DNA of 64,000 nt from Cytobacillus kochii (GTDB lineage: Bacteria; Bacillota; Bacilli; Bacillales; Cytobacillaceae). The position numbers were made by a program, and so were the translations under genes. A model generated the notes under the pieces. It saw only the letters and a program-made list of their open reading frames with translations, was not told where the DNA came from and made no database searches. The stretch is taken from positions 186,001 through 250,000 of the forward strand of contig NZ_JAIVAM010000008.1 in the NCBI RefSeq assembly GCF_020171845.1. The letters are read 5' to 3'. Numbering within the stretch: position 1 is the stretch's first letter; each line of letters opens with the position of its first letter. Below, one piece after another: positions 35,074 through 44,569 of this stretch.

Positions 35074-36048
35074 ATGTTTCCTAAGAGATTACAATCAGGA
35101 GATGAAATCAGAATCATTGCTCCTTCAAGAAGTATGGCTGTCATAAAGGGTGAACAAAGAAGATTAGCAGAAGAACGGTTAGCTAATTTAGGATTTAATA
35201 TAACATATGGTCAATATGTCCTCGAACATGATGATTTTTTTAGTACAAGTATTGAGCAAAGAGTGGCAGATATACATGATGCGTTTGGTGACCCGAATGT
35301 TAAAGCGATTATAGCTGGTATAGGCGGTTATAATACCAATCAATTATTAAAATCAATTGATTATTCATTAATTAAAAACAACCCAAAGGTTTTTTGTGGG
35401 TATAGTGATATAACAGCATTGCTAGCTGCCATTCATCATAAGACGGGCTTAATTACATACTCCGGCCCTTTCTTTGCTGATTTTGGTATAAAATATGGGT
35501 TTGAATATACACTCAATAGCTTCCTTCAAGCAGTAACGACTGATGGCATGTATGAAATTGAGCCTGCGGATAAATGGAGTGATGATCCATGGCATCTGGA
35601 GCAAGATGAAAAGCAGTATATAGCATCCGAAGGCTATCTTGTACTTCAGGAAGGAGAGGCAAGCGGAAAATTAATAGGTGGAAATTTATCAACATTAACG
35701 TCATTACAAGGGACAGAATATATGCCTTCATTGAAAGATGCGATTATCTTTATTGAGGATAATGAAGAATCACATCCCTTTCTTTTTGAACGGGGGCTGC
35801 AATCTCTGCTGCAGCAAAAAGAGGCGAATGAGATAAAAGCGATCCTTATCGGGAGATTTCAAAAGGAATCACAGGTTACTGAATATTTCTTAAAGAAAAT
35901 GATTGAATCGAAAAAGGAAATGAGCGGCGTTCCAATTATTGCTAATATTGACTTTGGACATACAAATCAAGCTGCGACGATTCCGTTTGGATCGTATGCC
36001 ACCATTAAAGCGGAAAAAGAAGATGTGGAGATTTTTGTAGGTGAATAG
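35074..36048 (+). CDS. Peptidase S66: LD-carboxypeptidase / MccF-like
   Basis: Serine peptidase of the S66 family, 324 aa. Nucleophile region FCGYSDITALLAAIH (Ser at about residue 112), GIGGYNTNQLL (about 86-96), EDNEESHPFLFERGL with the catalytic Glu, and ANIDFGHTNQAATIPFG with the catalytic His. GGYNTNQLL and FCGYSDIT resemble the MccF branch, which hydrolyses microcin C-type aminoacyl-nucleotides; true LD-carboxypeptidases trim muropeptides. Either role is possible. No signal peptide, which suits MccF or recycling. ATG 35074 has a weak site. Confidence 0.88.
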   Translation: MFPKRLQSGDEIRIIAPSRSMAVIKGEQRRLAEERLANLGFNITYGQYVLEHDDFFSTSIEQRVADIHDAFGDPNVKAIIAGIGGYNTNQLLKSIDYSLIKNNPKVFCGYSDITALLAAIHHKTGLITYSGPFFADFGIKYGFEYTLNSFLQAVTTDGMYEIEPADKWSDDPWHLEQDEKQYIASEGYLVLQEGEASGKLIGGNLSTLTSLQGTEYMPSLKDAIIFIEDNEESHPFLFERGLQSLLQQKEANEIKAILIGRFQKESQVTEYFLKKMIESKKEMSGVPIIANIDFGHTNQAATIPFGSYATIKAEKEDVEIFVGE

Positions 36049-36054
36049 ATAGGG

Positions 36055-36093
36055 AAAACAGTGTGCCCATGAAATTGGGTATACTGTTTTTTT
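36055..36093 (+). terminator. Terminator after S66 peptidase gene
   Basis: aaaacagtgtgccca (36055-36069) pairs with tgggtatactgtttt (36076-36090) using two G-U pairs, then T-run. Confidence 0.92.
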
Positions 36094-36227
36094 AATCGTT
36101 AAGTCATTAATACACAAATCAAGCTGACTTCACACTTAGAGCCTTCATCAAATCCCTCATTTCAGTTCATAACAATGGCAACTAAAATATTCTTTTAAAT
36201 CTTTAAGAAAGTTTTACATTTCTCAAA

Positions 36228-36235
36228 CATACAAT
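36228..36235 (+). promoter_or_regulatory. Candidate sigma-E -10 (CATACAAT) upstream of yodT
   Basis: CATACAAT equals the sigma-E -10 consensus, and the orthologous B. subtilis operon is sigma-E dependent. A matching -35 is not clear, so this is tentative. Confidence 0.35.
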
Positions 36236-36265
36236 TGAAATAAAAACATAAATCAATCTGATTCG

Positions 36266-36338
36266 CCCGCTCCAAAAAAATAATAATACTTCATTGCTCG
36301 TTTACCTCACATGTTATTGGTAGGTTTTAGCGGGTTTT
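36266..36338 (+). promoter_or_regulatory. Possible attenuator-like leader hairpin before yodT
   Basis: cccgct (36266-36271) and agcggg (36329-36334) bracket 57 nt and are followed by TTTT. An inner acct/aggt pair strengthens the structure. It lies between the candidate promoter and the yodT start, where a conditional terminator would sit. Confidence 0.35.
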
Positions 36339-36380
36339 CTTTATGTACTTTTGAATGCTCGATTAGTAAGGGGGATGGGG

Positions 36381-37751
36381 ATGGACCGCACATATTTAAT
36401 CAAACCTGTAATAGATGCAGAGTATCCAATGATTGATTATGGCAAAGGTGTATATTTGTACGATAGTGAGGGGAAGGAATATCTCGATGCTTCATCTGGA
36501 GCGATTACGGCAAATATCGGTCATGGAGTTCAGGAAATTATTGATGCAATGACAGAACAGGCTAAGCGAGTATCTTTTGTATATCGCTCACAGTTCACAA
36601 GTGAGCCAGCTGAAAAGTTAGCCAAGAAAATAGCTAGTTTATCCTTCCCAGAGTTGAATTGGTGTTTCTTTGTCAATAGCGGGTCGGAAGCAACAGAAAC
36701 GGCCATGAAAATTAGTATTCAATATTGGCAAGAAAAAGGTGTGATGACCAAGACAAAGGTTTTATCTAGATGGATGAGTTATCACGGAATCACATTAGGT
36801 GCACTTTCTATGTCAGGACATACTGGGAGAAGAGCGCGGTTTATTCCCCTATTGGAAGATTTTCCAGTGATTCAACCTCCTTATTGTTACAGGTGTCCGT
36901 ACAATAAGGAAGCTCCTGAGTGTGGTTACCTCTGTGCAAATGAGTTAGATAATATGATTAGAAGGATAGGGAGTGAGCATATTGCTGCTTTTATAGCGGA
37001 GCCGATCATTGGGGCATCGGGGGCAGCTATCACTCCACCGCAAGATTATTACAAGATTATTAAAGAGATTTGTGAGCGCCATCAAATCTTATTTATTGCA
37101 GATGAAGTAATGACTGGATTTGGACGCACAGGCACAATGCTCGCTTGTGAGCAGTGGGGTGTTGAACCAGATATCGTTACATTAGGTAAAGGGATGGGTG
37201 CGGGATACACGCCGATTGCTGCTACTTTAGTCGGTGATCATGTGATGGAACCGATTGTTTCAGGTTCTAAGACAATTATGGGGGGGCATACTTTGAGTGC
37301 TAACCCTCAAGCCTGTGCCGTATCACTCGCTGTCATAGAATATTTAGAAAAGAATAAAATTATACCTGAAGTAAAGAAAAAAGGTGAATATTTAAAAGCA
37401 AAGTTGTTACAACTACAAAAAAGTTTCTCATTTATCGGGGATATAAGGGGAAGAGGTTTAATGCTGGGAATAGAGTTTGTCCAGAACTTTGTAGAAAAGA
37501 AGCCATTCCCTAGGGCAATGAAAGTAACCGAAAGTATGATTAGTATTGCTCAACATCATGGGTTACTTGTTTATCCTGCTGGTGCAGGTTCAGACGGTGT
37601 GAATGGGGATGCAATTATGATTGCCCCCCCTTTGAATATTACTTATAAAGAAATGGATGACTTAATTCAACGCTTGCAAGAAACCTTACAGCAATTTACG
37701 AACTTTTATTTAAACGAAGTCGAGTTAAAGTTAGAAGGTGATGAAGAGTGA
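36381..37751 (+). CDS. yodT: Class III PLP aminotransferase YodT (kam locus)
   Basis: Omega-aminotransferase type. PLP-lysine in TLGKGMGAGYTPIAA (K at about residue 275), FIADEVMTGFGRTG with the cofactor Asp (about 233-246), NSGSEATETAMK, and MGGHTLSANPQACAVS. 456 aa. ATG 36381 follows AAGGGGGATGGGG. Predicted role in the kam pathway: transamination of N6-acetyl-beta-lysine to 3-oxo-6-acetamidohexanoate. It overlaps yodS by 4 bp. Confidence 0.92.
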   Translation: MDRTYLIKPVIDAEYPMIDYGKGVYLYDSEGKEYLDASSGAITANIGHGVQEIIDAMTEQAKRVSFVYRSQFTSEPAEKLAKKIASLSFPELNWCFFVNSGSEATETAMKISIQYWQEKGVMTKTKVLSRWMSYHGITLGALSMSGHTGRRARFIPLLEDFPVIQPPYCYRCPYNKEAPECGYLCANELDNMIRRIGSEHIAAFIAEPIIGASGAAITPPQDYYKIIKEICERHQILFIADEVMTGFGRTGTMLACEQWGVEPDIVTLGKGMGAGYTPIAATLVGDHVMEPIVSGSKTIMGGHTLSANPQACAVSLAVIEYLEKNKIIPEVKKKGEYLKAKLLQLQKSFSFIGDIRGRGLMLGIEFVQNFVEKKPFPRAMKVTESMISIAQHHGLLVYPAGAGSDGVNGDAIMIAPPLNITYKEMDDLIQRLQETLQQFTNFYLNEVELKLEGDEE

Positions 37752-38440
37752 AACAGGCACTCAATAAAGTTTCATCTATTGAAGAAGTGGATCACTTATT
37801 TTTTGATGGTATGACATTAATGTATGGTGGTTTTGGTGGGGTAGGATCACCGCCGACACTGATTGAAGCGATTAAGCAAAAAGGGGTCTCACAGTTAAAG
37901 CTTATTGGTAACGATACTGGGTTTCCTCATATTGGTATTGGAAAAATCGTTAGCCTCGGCCGTGTATCTCACATCATTACTTCTCATATCGGCTCTAATC
38001 CGATTGCAGGCCAATTAATGACAGATGGGAGGCTGGCGGTTGAATTTTCTCCACAAGGGATACTGGCAGAGCGTATCAGAGCAGGCGGTATGGGGTTGCC
38101 AGGAATTTTATCAGATATTGCCATCGATAATGATATCGTACAAAAGGGCAAGTTTTTTTGTGAAATCGGTGAAAAGCGCTATATGGTTGAAACGGCGTTA
38201 ACAGCGGATATTAGTATCGTTTATGCTAAGAAGGCAGATACATTTGGTAATCTCATTTTTGATAAAAGTGCAAGAAATACGAATCCACTTTGTGCGATGG
38301 CAGGAGACATTACCATTGCTGAAGTAGAAGAAATTGTTCCAGTTGGAAGTTTACAGGCAGAAGAAATCATTACGCCTGGTGTATTTGTTGATTATATCAT
38401 TCAATCTGAGGGGGTGGACTGGAAATGGGCTTGGCAATAG
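37748..38440 (+). CDS. yodS: CoA-transferase subunit A YodS
   Basis: Alpha subunit of a 3-oxoacid CoA-transferase: GMTLMYGGFGGVGSPPTLI with the oxyanion-like Gly-rich turn, KLIGNDTGFPHIGIGK, and YMVETALTADISIVYAKKAD. GTG 37748 in the GTGA overlap with yodT. 230 aa. Forms a heteromer with the next product and presumably activates or cleaves the beta-oxo acid made by YodT. Confidence 0.93.
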   Translation: MKQALNKVSSIEEVDHLFFDGMTLMYGGFGGVGSPPTLIEAIKQKGVSQLKLIGNDTGFPHIGIGKIVSLGRVSHIITSHIGSNPIAGQLMTDGRLAVEFSPQGILAERIRAGGMGLPGILSDIAIDNDIVQKGKFFCEIGEKRYMVETALTADISIVYAKKADTFGNLIFDKSARNTNPLCAMAGDITIAEVEEIVPVGSLQAEEIITPGVFVDYIIQSEGVDWKWAWQ

Positions 38441-39087
38441 AAACGCGTAATCGTATGGCCAAAAGAGCAGCTGCAGAAATCCAATCTGGAATGGTTGTGA
38501 ATCTTGGCATAGGTATACCCTCATTAGTACCTAATCATCTCCCTCGAGATTTTGCCGTCATGTTTCATGCAGAGAATGGCATTATTGGGATGGGACCGAG
38601 CCCAATCCATGGTGAAGAAGATGAAAACTTATGCAATGCCGGTGGATTTCCTGTTTCTTTAGTTGCAGGTGGTTCTTATTTTGATAGCGCGCTCGCTTTT
38701 GGCATGATTCGTAGGGGTAAGGTGGATTTAACCATTTTAGGATCATTGCAAGTGAGTGAAACCGGTGATTTAGCTAATTGGATTGTCCCGGGTAAAAAGG
38801 TACCGGGGATGGGGGGTGCGATGGAGCTTGCCCAAAAAGCGAAAAAAGTGATTGTCGTCATGAATCAAACGGATAAACACGGTCAATCAAAAATTGTGCA
38901 AAAATGTAGTCTTCCTTTAACCTCAACTGCTTGTGTCAATATGGTTATTACAGATATGGCAGTTTTTTTGGTTGAGAAAAATCGTGGATTAGTTCTTCAT
39001 GAGGTCTTTAAACCTCATACTATTGATGAAGTATTACAACTTACTGATGCCACTGTGTCACTCCATGACAAGATTATTTTTTCATAG
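38425..39087 (+). CDS. yodR: CoA-transferase subunit B YodR
   Basis: Beta subunit: MVVNLGIGIPSLVP, catalytic Glu in FHAENGIIGMGP (about residue 50), NAGGFPVSLVAGGSYFDS, and VPGMGGAMELAQKAKKVIVV. 220 aa. ATG 38425 overlaps yodS by 16 bp, as usual for paired CoA-transferase subunits. Confidence 0.93.
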   Translation: MGLAIETRNRMAKRAAAEIQSGMVVNLGIGIPSLVPNHLPRDFAVMFHAENGIIGMGPSPIHGEEDENLCNAGGFPVSLVAGGSYFDSALAFGMIRRGKVDLTILGSLQVSETGDLANWIVPGKKVPGMGGAMELAQKAKKVIVVMNQTDKHGQSKIVQKCSLPLTSTACVNMVITDMAVFLVEKNRGLVLHEVFKPHTIDEVLQLTDATVSLHDKIIFS

Positions 39088-39203
39088 GGCAAAGGAAAAT
39101 ACTTAGCATTAGCGAATAACTGAAAAGAAAGCACTTTTTTCCTTCTTATACATGATTCAAGCTTTTTCACCATCGACGATATCTTTAAAGGAGTGGGGCT
39201 TCG

Positions 39204-40472
39204 ATGAATGAAGATTTAAAACTCAAAGACTGGTTAAATGAAAATCGAGCGAGGGGTACACGTTTTTTACAAAGGCTTGTTCAAGAAAAGAGTACGCGTG
39301 GACACGAGAGTAGTGCACAAGCAATTATTATCGAAAAATGCCGTAAATTAGGGCTTGCCCTCGATATATGGGAAATTGGAGATGAAGAGCTGCTTAAACA
39401 TCCTGCTTATTGTTCTGATAGAAAGGATTATAGTGGTAATCCGAATGTAGTCGCTGTTCTAAAGGGCAAAGGAGACGGCAAATCAATCATTTTAAATGGT
39501 CATATTGATGTTGTACCAGAAGGGGATATAAATGACTGGACAGATGATCCGTATAGTGGGCATATCCAAGAAGGTAAAATGTACGGTAGAGGTACAACAG
39601 ATATGAAAGGTGGAACAGCCGCATTACTACTCGCTTTAGAAGCGATTATTGCTTCAAATATTAAACTGAAAGGTGATGTTATCTTTCAAAGTGTGATAGA
39701 AGAAGAAAGTGGAGGAGCAGGAACATTAGCAGCTGTTTTACGAGGTTACCAAGCGGACGGCGCGATCATCCCAGAGCCTACTAATATGAAAGTATTTCCA
39801 AAGCAACAAGGCTCAATGTGGTTTCGTGTATCTGTGAAAGGTAAATCAGCACATGGTGGCACCAGATATGAAGGAATCAATGCCATTGAAAAATCGATGT
39901 TAATCATAGAAGGACTTCAGCAGCTAGAGAGAGTGCGAAATGCGAGAATTGACGATCCTTTATATAAAAATATACCCATTCCTGTGCCAGTGAATATTGG
40001 CAAAATTAAGAGTGGAGATTGGCCATCCTCTGTACCGGATATAGCTATAATTGAGGGCAGAATCGGTGTAGCTCCTCATGAGAGAATGGAAGACGTAGAA
40101 AAAGAATTAGAAGCGGCCATTGATGAGGTGTGTGAGAAAGATGGATGGCTATCAGAAAATATCCCAAGTATTGAATGGTTTGGAGGCAGGTGGCAACCGG
40201 GGAATCTAGAAAGTGATCATCCATTAATCACTACTGTCGGTAAAGCTTTTGAAAGGGTGACAAATAAAGAAGCAATCATTGAAGCATCTCCGTGGGGAAC
40301 GGACGGAGGCATCTTATCAAACGTTGGTCATACACCGGTTGTTGTCATTGGTCCAGGTGTCACAGCTTCTGCTCATGATGCTAATGAATATATTTTTTTA
40401 GAAGACGTATTTGAGGCTGCTGAGGTCATTGCCCTCTCCATTGTTTCATGGTGTGGCATGGTTGAAGAGTAA
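39204..40472 (+). CDS. yodQ: M20-family metallo-deacetylase YodQ
   Basis: ArgE/DapE-type zinc amidohydrolase, 422 aa. Metal ligands: NGHIDVVPEGD (His, Asp), RGTTDMKGG (bridging Asp), IEEESGGAG (catalytic Glu and ligand), PEPTNMK, and final His in ASAHDANEYI. Lid/dimer domain with GKSAHGGTRYEG. In this locus the expected reaction is removal of the acetyl group, for example from 4-acetamidobutyrate. ATG 39204 after AAAGGAGTGGGG. Confidence 0.92.
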   Translation: MNEDLKLKDWLNENRARGTRFLQRLVQEKSTRGHESSAQAIIIEKCRKLGLALDIWEIGDEELLKHPAYCSDRKDYSGNPNVVAVLKGKGDGKSIILNGHIDVVPEGDINDWTDDPYSGHIQEGKMYGRGTTDMKGGTAALLLALEAIIASNIKLKGDVIFQSVIEEESGGAGTLAAVLRGYQADGAIIPEPTNMKVFPKQQGSMWFRVSVKGKSAHGGTRYEGINAIEKSMLIIEGLQQLERVRNARIDDPLYKNIPIPVPVNIGKIKSGDWPSSVPDIAIIEGRIGVAPHERMEDVEKELEAAIDEVCEKDGWLSENIPSIEWFGGRWQPGNLESDHPLITTVGKAFERVTNKEAIIEASPWGTDGGILSNVGHTPVVVIGPGVTASAHDANEYIFLEDVFEAAEVIALSIVSWCGMVEE

Positions 40473-40562
40473 ATAGATAGTTGCTTAGGTTAGTTGTTGG
40501 TTGCAGTAGGGTAAATAATAGATAAACAAACATTATTAAAAGATTAGTAGGAGGCAATTTAG

Positions 40563-41984
40563 ATGCAGCAATTATTATGGATTAACGGAAAACATAAAAA
40601 TACGCAAACATTAAAAGCACTAAAAAGTCCTTATAACCAAGAGGTAATAGCAGAAATCGCTCAAGCTTCATCAAATGAAGTAGAAGAGGCGATAGAAGCA
40701 GCAAATGAAGCGGCAAAAAAAATGAGAAAAATGCCTGCTTATCAAAGAGCAGAGATATTAGAATCAGTTGTTGAACAGTTAAAGGCGCAAAAACAAAATT
40801 GTGCTGAGATTATTGCAAAAGAAGCAGCCAAACCGATAAAAGCGGCATTAGCAGAAGTAGAGCGGACCATTATGACCTATCGATTTGCCGCTCAAGAAGC
40901 AAGGAATATCCAAGGTGAAACAATCCCTATGGATGCGGCTCCAGGAGGAGAGGGAAGGGTGGCTTACACCGTCCGCGAACCACTTGGGGTTATTGCTGCG
41001 ATTACCCCTTTCAATTTTCCTATGAATCTTGTTGCTCATAAGGTTGGTCCTGCAATTGCAGCTGGAAATGCTGTTGTGCTTAAACCAGCAAGTCAAACTC
41101 TGCTATCAGCCTATAAAATCGCCGAAATGTTTCAAGAAGCAGGTCTTCCAGCAGGTGCGCTCAATGTTGTTACAGGGAGCGGGAGTGTAATCGGCGATGT
41201 TTTCACCAGTGATGAACGAATTGCGATGATTACTTTTACGGGCTCGCCTGCAGTTGGAAAATCAATTAAAGAAAATGCTGGTTTAAAAAGGGTGACGCTT
41301 GAATTAGGATCCAATTCAGCTGTAGTTGTTGATGAACATACAAATATTGAAAGAATCGTACCTCGGATTGTTGCTGGAGCTTATAATTTTCAAGGTCAAG
41401 TGTGTATTTCCGTACAAAGAGTCTTCGTTCATCAAAATGTTTTTGCTTCTTTTGTGAAAGCCTTTGTCGCTGAAACCAAAAAGCTTCATTTAGGAAACCC
41501 CCTCGATAACCGAACAGATGTATCAGCTTTGATATCTGAAGACGATACAGTGAGGGCTTCAGCATGGATTGATGAAGCGATAAGGAATGGTGCCGAGTTA
41601 GCATATGGAGGAAGAGAAGAAGAGGGTGTACTGCAACCAACTGTATTATTAAATACAAGGTTGGATGATAAAGTTTCTTGTGAGGAAGCCTTTGCCCCTG
41701 TCGTTCATATTAATGAGTTTGCTTCATTTGATACTGCACTTGATTGGGTGAATCAATCTAAATATGGATTGCAAGCAGGTGTGTTTACAAATGACTTGCA
41801 AAGAGCGTTTCAGGCTGCGAAAAAGCTGCACGTTGGCGGTGTGATGATTAATGATTTCCCAACATTTAGAGTAGATCATATGCCATATGGAGGCGTGAAG
41901 GAAAGTGGAACAGGTAGAGAAGGAATAAAATATGCGGTGGAAGAAATGACTGAAATGAAACTAGTAAGCTTTCGCTTAGAGTAG
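40563..41984 (+). CDS. NAD(P)-dependent aldehyde dehydrogenase of the kam locus
   Basis: 473 aa ALDH. Oxyanion Asn and cofactor segment ITPFNFPMNLVAHK, general base Glu in TLELGSNSAV (about residue 245), catalytic Cys in NFQGQVCISVQRV (about residue 280), and GVKESGTGREG. Close to the succinate-semialdehyde or non-phosphorylating GAPDH groups. B. subtilis lacks a counterpart between yodQ and yodP as I recall it, so this looks like an added step, perhaps oxidation of the semialdehyde made from the C4 product. ATG 40563 after AGGAGG. A terminator follows. Confidence 0.88.
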   Translation: MQQLLWINGKHKNTQTLKALKSPYNQEVIAEIAQASSNEVEEAIEAANEAAKKMRKMPAYQRAEILESVVEQLKAQKQNCAEIIAKEAAKPIKAALAEVERTIMTYRFAAQEARNIQGETIPMDAAPGGEGRVAYTVREPLGVIAAITPFNFPMNLVAHKVGPAIAAGNAVVLKPASQTLLSAYKIAEMFQEAGLPAGALNVVTGSGSVIGDVFTSDERIAMITFTGSPAVGKSIKENAGLKRVTLELGSNSAVVVDEHTNIERIVPRIVAGAYNFQGQVCISVQRVFVHQNVFASFVKAFVAETKKLHLGNPLDNRTDVSALISEDDTVRASAWIDEAIRNGAELAYGGREEEGVLQPTVLLNTRLDDKVSCEEAFAPVVHINEFASFDTALDWVNQSKYGLQAGVFTNDLQRAFQAAKKLHVGGVMINDFPTFRVDHMPYGGVKESGTGREGIKYAVEEMTEMKLVSFRLE

Positions 41985-42010
41985 GGAACCAAATGAGTAA
42001 CAGAATATGA

Positions 42011-42037
42011 AAGCTCGGCGAAAGCCGGGCTTTTTCT
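42011..42037 (+). terminator. Terminator between aldehyde dehydrogenase gene and yodP
   Basis: aagctcggc (42011-42019), GAAA loop, gccgggctt (42024-42032), then TTT. It separates the yodT-ALDH transcript from yodP and covers a false upstream start of yodP. Confidence 0.92.
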
Positions 42038-42054
42038 ATAATGGAGGGCGAAAA

Positions 42055-42915
42055 ATGGTTGAAATCATACAGGAAAAACTGTGTACAAATCATTACGTAA
42101 TGGACGTTGTAAAGGATTTCTATAATAAACGAATAAGGATTGATGATTATCGTGGTGATATGTGCGCAATCATAAAAAAAATAACTGAAGTTTCCGATGA
42201 ACATGAGATTGAAAAGGTAATAATTAAAGCAAGAAAGGAGGATTTTGAAACGCTGATACAGAATGGTTTTCTATGTGAAGCTACCATAAATCGCTATTTT
42301 CTTGGGTCTGATTTATTCTTCTTCTGTAAGTATTATCAAACAGAAAGAAGAAGAAGCGATGACTGGATAAAAGAAGATGAGATTGTTGAAAATGTTTCTA
42401 AATTGTCAAAGGAGTTTCAAATAAATATCCCACCCGCAGACTATCAATTAAGAAGAATGACAGAAAATGATGCCAAAGGGTTGGCTAAACTTTATCGGGC
42501 TATATTTGAAGTATATCCAACGCCTCTTCATGACCCCGAGTATATTAAGAAAACAATGAATGATGGTACGATTTATTTTGGTTATGTTTATGCAGATGAA
42601 ATTGTAAGCGCTGCTTCAGCAGAAGTAAATAATGATTATAAAAACGCAGAGCTAACGGATTGTGCTACTTTAGTGGAACATCGTAAGCATGGATTAATGA
42701 AAGTGTTATTACAGAGATTAGAGAAGGAACTTGCAAATGATGGGATCTTTTGTGCTTATTCGATTGCTCGTTCTTTATCCTTTGGTATGAACGCAGCCCT
42801 ACACCAATTAGACTACGTCTATCGTGGAAGGTTAGGAAAGAATTGTTATATTTTTAATAAACTCGAGGACATGAATGTTTGGGTAAAAGATTTATCAACA
42901 ACGATTTTAAAATAA
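42055..42915 (+). CDS. yodP: Beta-lysine N6-acetyltransferase YodP (AblB type)
   Basis: GNAT protein of 286 aa, in the AblB/YodP family that acetylates beta-lysine. C-terminal GNAT core from about residue 135: YQLRRMTENDAKGLAKLYRA, AELTDCATLVEHRKHGLMKV (acetyl-CoA loop), then AYSIARSLSFGMNAALHQLD. The N-terminal ~130 residues are the family-specific domain. ATG 42055 has GGAGGGCG upstream. Follows KamA in the pathway though its gene is separated from kamA by the regulator. Confidence 0.9.
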   Translation: MVEIIQEKLCTNHYVMDVVKDFYNKRIRIDDYRGDMCAIIKKITEVSDEHEIEKVIIKARKEDFETLIQNGFLCEATINRYFLGSDLFFFCKYYQTERRRSDDWIKEDEIVENVSKLSKEFQINIPPADYQLRRMTENDAKGLAKLYRAIFEVYPTPLHDPEYIKKTMNDGTIYFGYVYADEIVSAASAEVNNDYKNAELTDCATLVEHRKHGLMKVLLQRLEKELANDGIFCAYSIARSLSFGMNAALHQLDYVYRGRLGKNCYIFNKLEDMNVWVKDLSTTILK

Positions 42916-42990
42916 TTTGCCCAAAAGTTGGCAATGTATGACAAGTTTTCGGCACCTCATCTGTATTTATGGAATAGAGGGGGAATGAGA

Positions 42991-44415
42991 TTGACAAGCG
43001 AGTACGGTATTTCTAAAGAGGTCTTATCAGCAATTTTAAATAGCATAGACGAAGGGATTCATGTTGTTGATCAACATGGCTATACTATCTACTACAATGA
43101 GATAGCTGCCAAACATGATGGTTTAAAAATAGAAGAAGTGTTAGGGAGACCACTTTTAGACGTTTTTCCCTCGTTAAACAAAAATACGAGCACATTGTTT
43201 AATGTCATGCAAACTCAGCAACCAATGATCAATGAACAGCAAAGTTATGTGAACTTATATGGAAAACAGATTGAGACCGTCAATACTACTTTACCGATCG
43301 AGCTTGATGGGAAAGTTGCTGGTGCGGTTGAAATTGCGAAAGATTATTCGCGAATTAAAGAACTGAATGATAGTTTGATTGATTTAAGATCAAAAGTAAA
43401 AAGTAAAAGAAAAACAGCAACAAGTCATTCACATGCAACCAAATATACCCTTGATAGCTTATTAACAGAAGATGAGAAAATGATAGCGGTAAAAAACGAA
43501 GCAAAAAAACTAGCGCGTTCACAGTCACCGATGCTTGTAATTGGGGAAAGTGGAAGCGGAAAGGAATTATTTGTTCAAGGAATACATGATGCATCACTCT
43601 CGGCAAATGCTCCCTTTATTGCACAAAACTGTGCTGCTATTCCAGAATCTTTATTAGAAAGTGTCTTATTCGGGACAACGAAAGGAAGCTATACTGGTGC
43701 CATGGATCGGCCAGGATTATTCGAGTTGGCTGATGGAGGCACATTATTTTTAGATGAAATTCATGCGATGCCCATTGAGCTACAAGCGAAGCTATTACGT
43801 GTGTTAGAAGATGGTCAAGTGAGGAGACTAGGAAGCACAACAAACACATATGTGAACTTTCGCGTCATTGCGGCAATGAATATTCACCCTCAAATTGCCC
43901 TAGCAGAAGGGAACATACGAGCAGACTTATTCTACCGTTTAAATGTACTCACGTTTGAATTATTACCTTTAAGAGAAAGGAAAAAAGACATTGTTTTCTT
44001 AACTGAACATTTCATTAAGCAATATAACGAGCAATTTTTAAAAAATATTACTGGTCTACACCCACAAGTACAGCAGTTTTTTTTCAAGTACAAATGGCCA
44101 GGAAATGTCAGGGAACTTAAGCATACGATCGAATATATGATGAATGTGTGTAATGGATCAGTCCTGAATATTCAAGATCTCCCTCTAATGCTTAAACAAT
44201 ATGTACAAGAAAAGAAAGACACTACTAAACAAACTGACTTTGCCCTGCGTCCCGCTTTAGCCAAATTGGAGAACCAATTAATAGAGGAAGCCATCAACCA
44301 GACAGAGGGAAATATATTAAAAGCAGCTAAATTGTTACAAATTCCAAGGCAAACGCTTCAATATAAACTACAAAGGCTTGAAGTGATATCAGGTGCTAAA
44401 GATGATATGGGATGA
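42991..44415 (+). CDS. kamR: Sigma-54-dependent activator with PAS domain (KamR-like)
   Basis: N-terminal PAS domain (residues ~5-115: AILNSIDEGIHVVDQHGYTI), then AAA+ domain with Walker A GESGSGKE (about 180), Walker B GGTLFLDEIHAMP, and the sigma-54 contact loop as GSYTGA (a variant of GAFTGA, still seen in active members). C-terminal Fis-type helix-turn-helix EGNILKAAKLLQIPRQTLQY. TTG 42991 lies 7 nt after GAGGGGG; ATG 42985 is the alternative. It sits directly upstream of a -24/-12 promoter before kamA, its obvious target. A PAS signal suggests sensing of lysine or a derivative. Confidence 0.92.
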   Translation: MTSEYGISKEVLSAILNSIDEGIHVVDQHGYTIYYNEIAAKHDGLKIEEVLGRPLLDVFPSLNKNTSTLFNVMQTQQPMINEQQSYVNLYGKQIETVNTTLPIELDGKVAGAVEIAKDYSRIKELNDSLIDLRSKVKSKRKTATSHSHATKYTLDSLLTEDEKMIAVKNEAKKLARSQSPMLVIGESGSGKELFVQGIHDASLSANAPFIAQNCAAIPESLLESVLFGTTKGSYTGAMDRPGLFELADGGTLFLDEIHAMPIELQAKLLRVLEDGQVRRLGSTTNTYVNFRVIAAMNIHPQIALAEGNIRADLFYRLNVLTFELLPLRERKKDIVFLTEHFIKQYNEQFLKNITGLHPQVQQFFFKYKWPGNVRELKHTIEYMMNVCNGSVLNIQDLPLMLKQYVQEKKDTTKQTDFALRPALAKLENQLIEEAINQTEGNILKAAKLLQIPRQTLQYKLQRLEVISGAKDDMG

Positions 44416-44449
44416 CTAAGCTTTGACATAATAAATATTCTTCTTAAAG

Positions 44450-44473
44450 TGCCGAATAATCGGCATTTTTTTT
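44450..44473 (+). terminator. Terminator after the sigma-54 activator gene
   Basis: tgccga (44450-44455), ATAA loop, tcggca (44460-44465), then eight T residues. Confidence 0.95.
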
Positions 44474-44569
44474 ATGACCACCATTTGTTAAAAGCCCTTC
44501 TATAAGCTGTTCCTTCCATTTGTATCCACCGTGTAGGTGTTCGCATATCTTATTCTTAGAATGAAATAG

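Noticed and set aside
36311-36334. Sigma-54 promoter before yodT (ttggtaggttttagcggg)
   Set aside because: GG to GC spacing is 9, not the required 10, and the rest of the consensus is poor.
42037-42042. TATAAT as a promoter for yodP
   Set aside because: It lies in the tail of a terminator only 13 bp before the start codon; a transcript from it would be almost leaderless.
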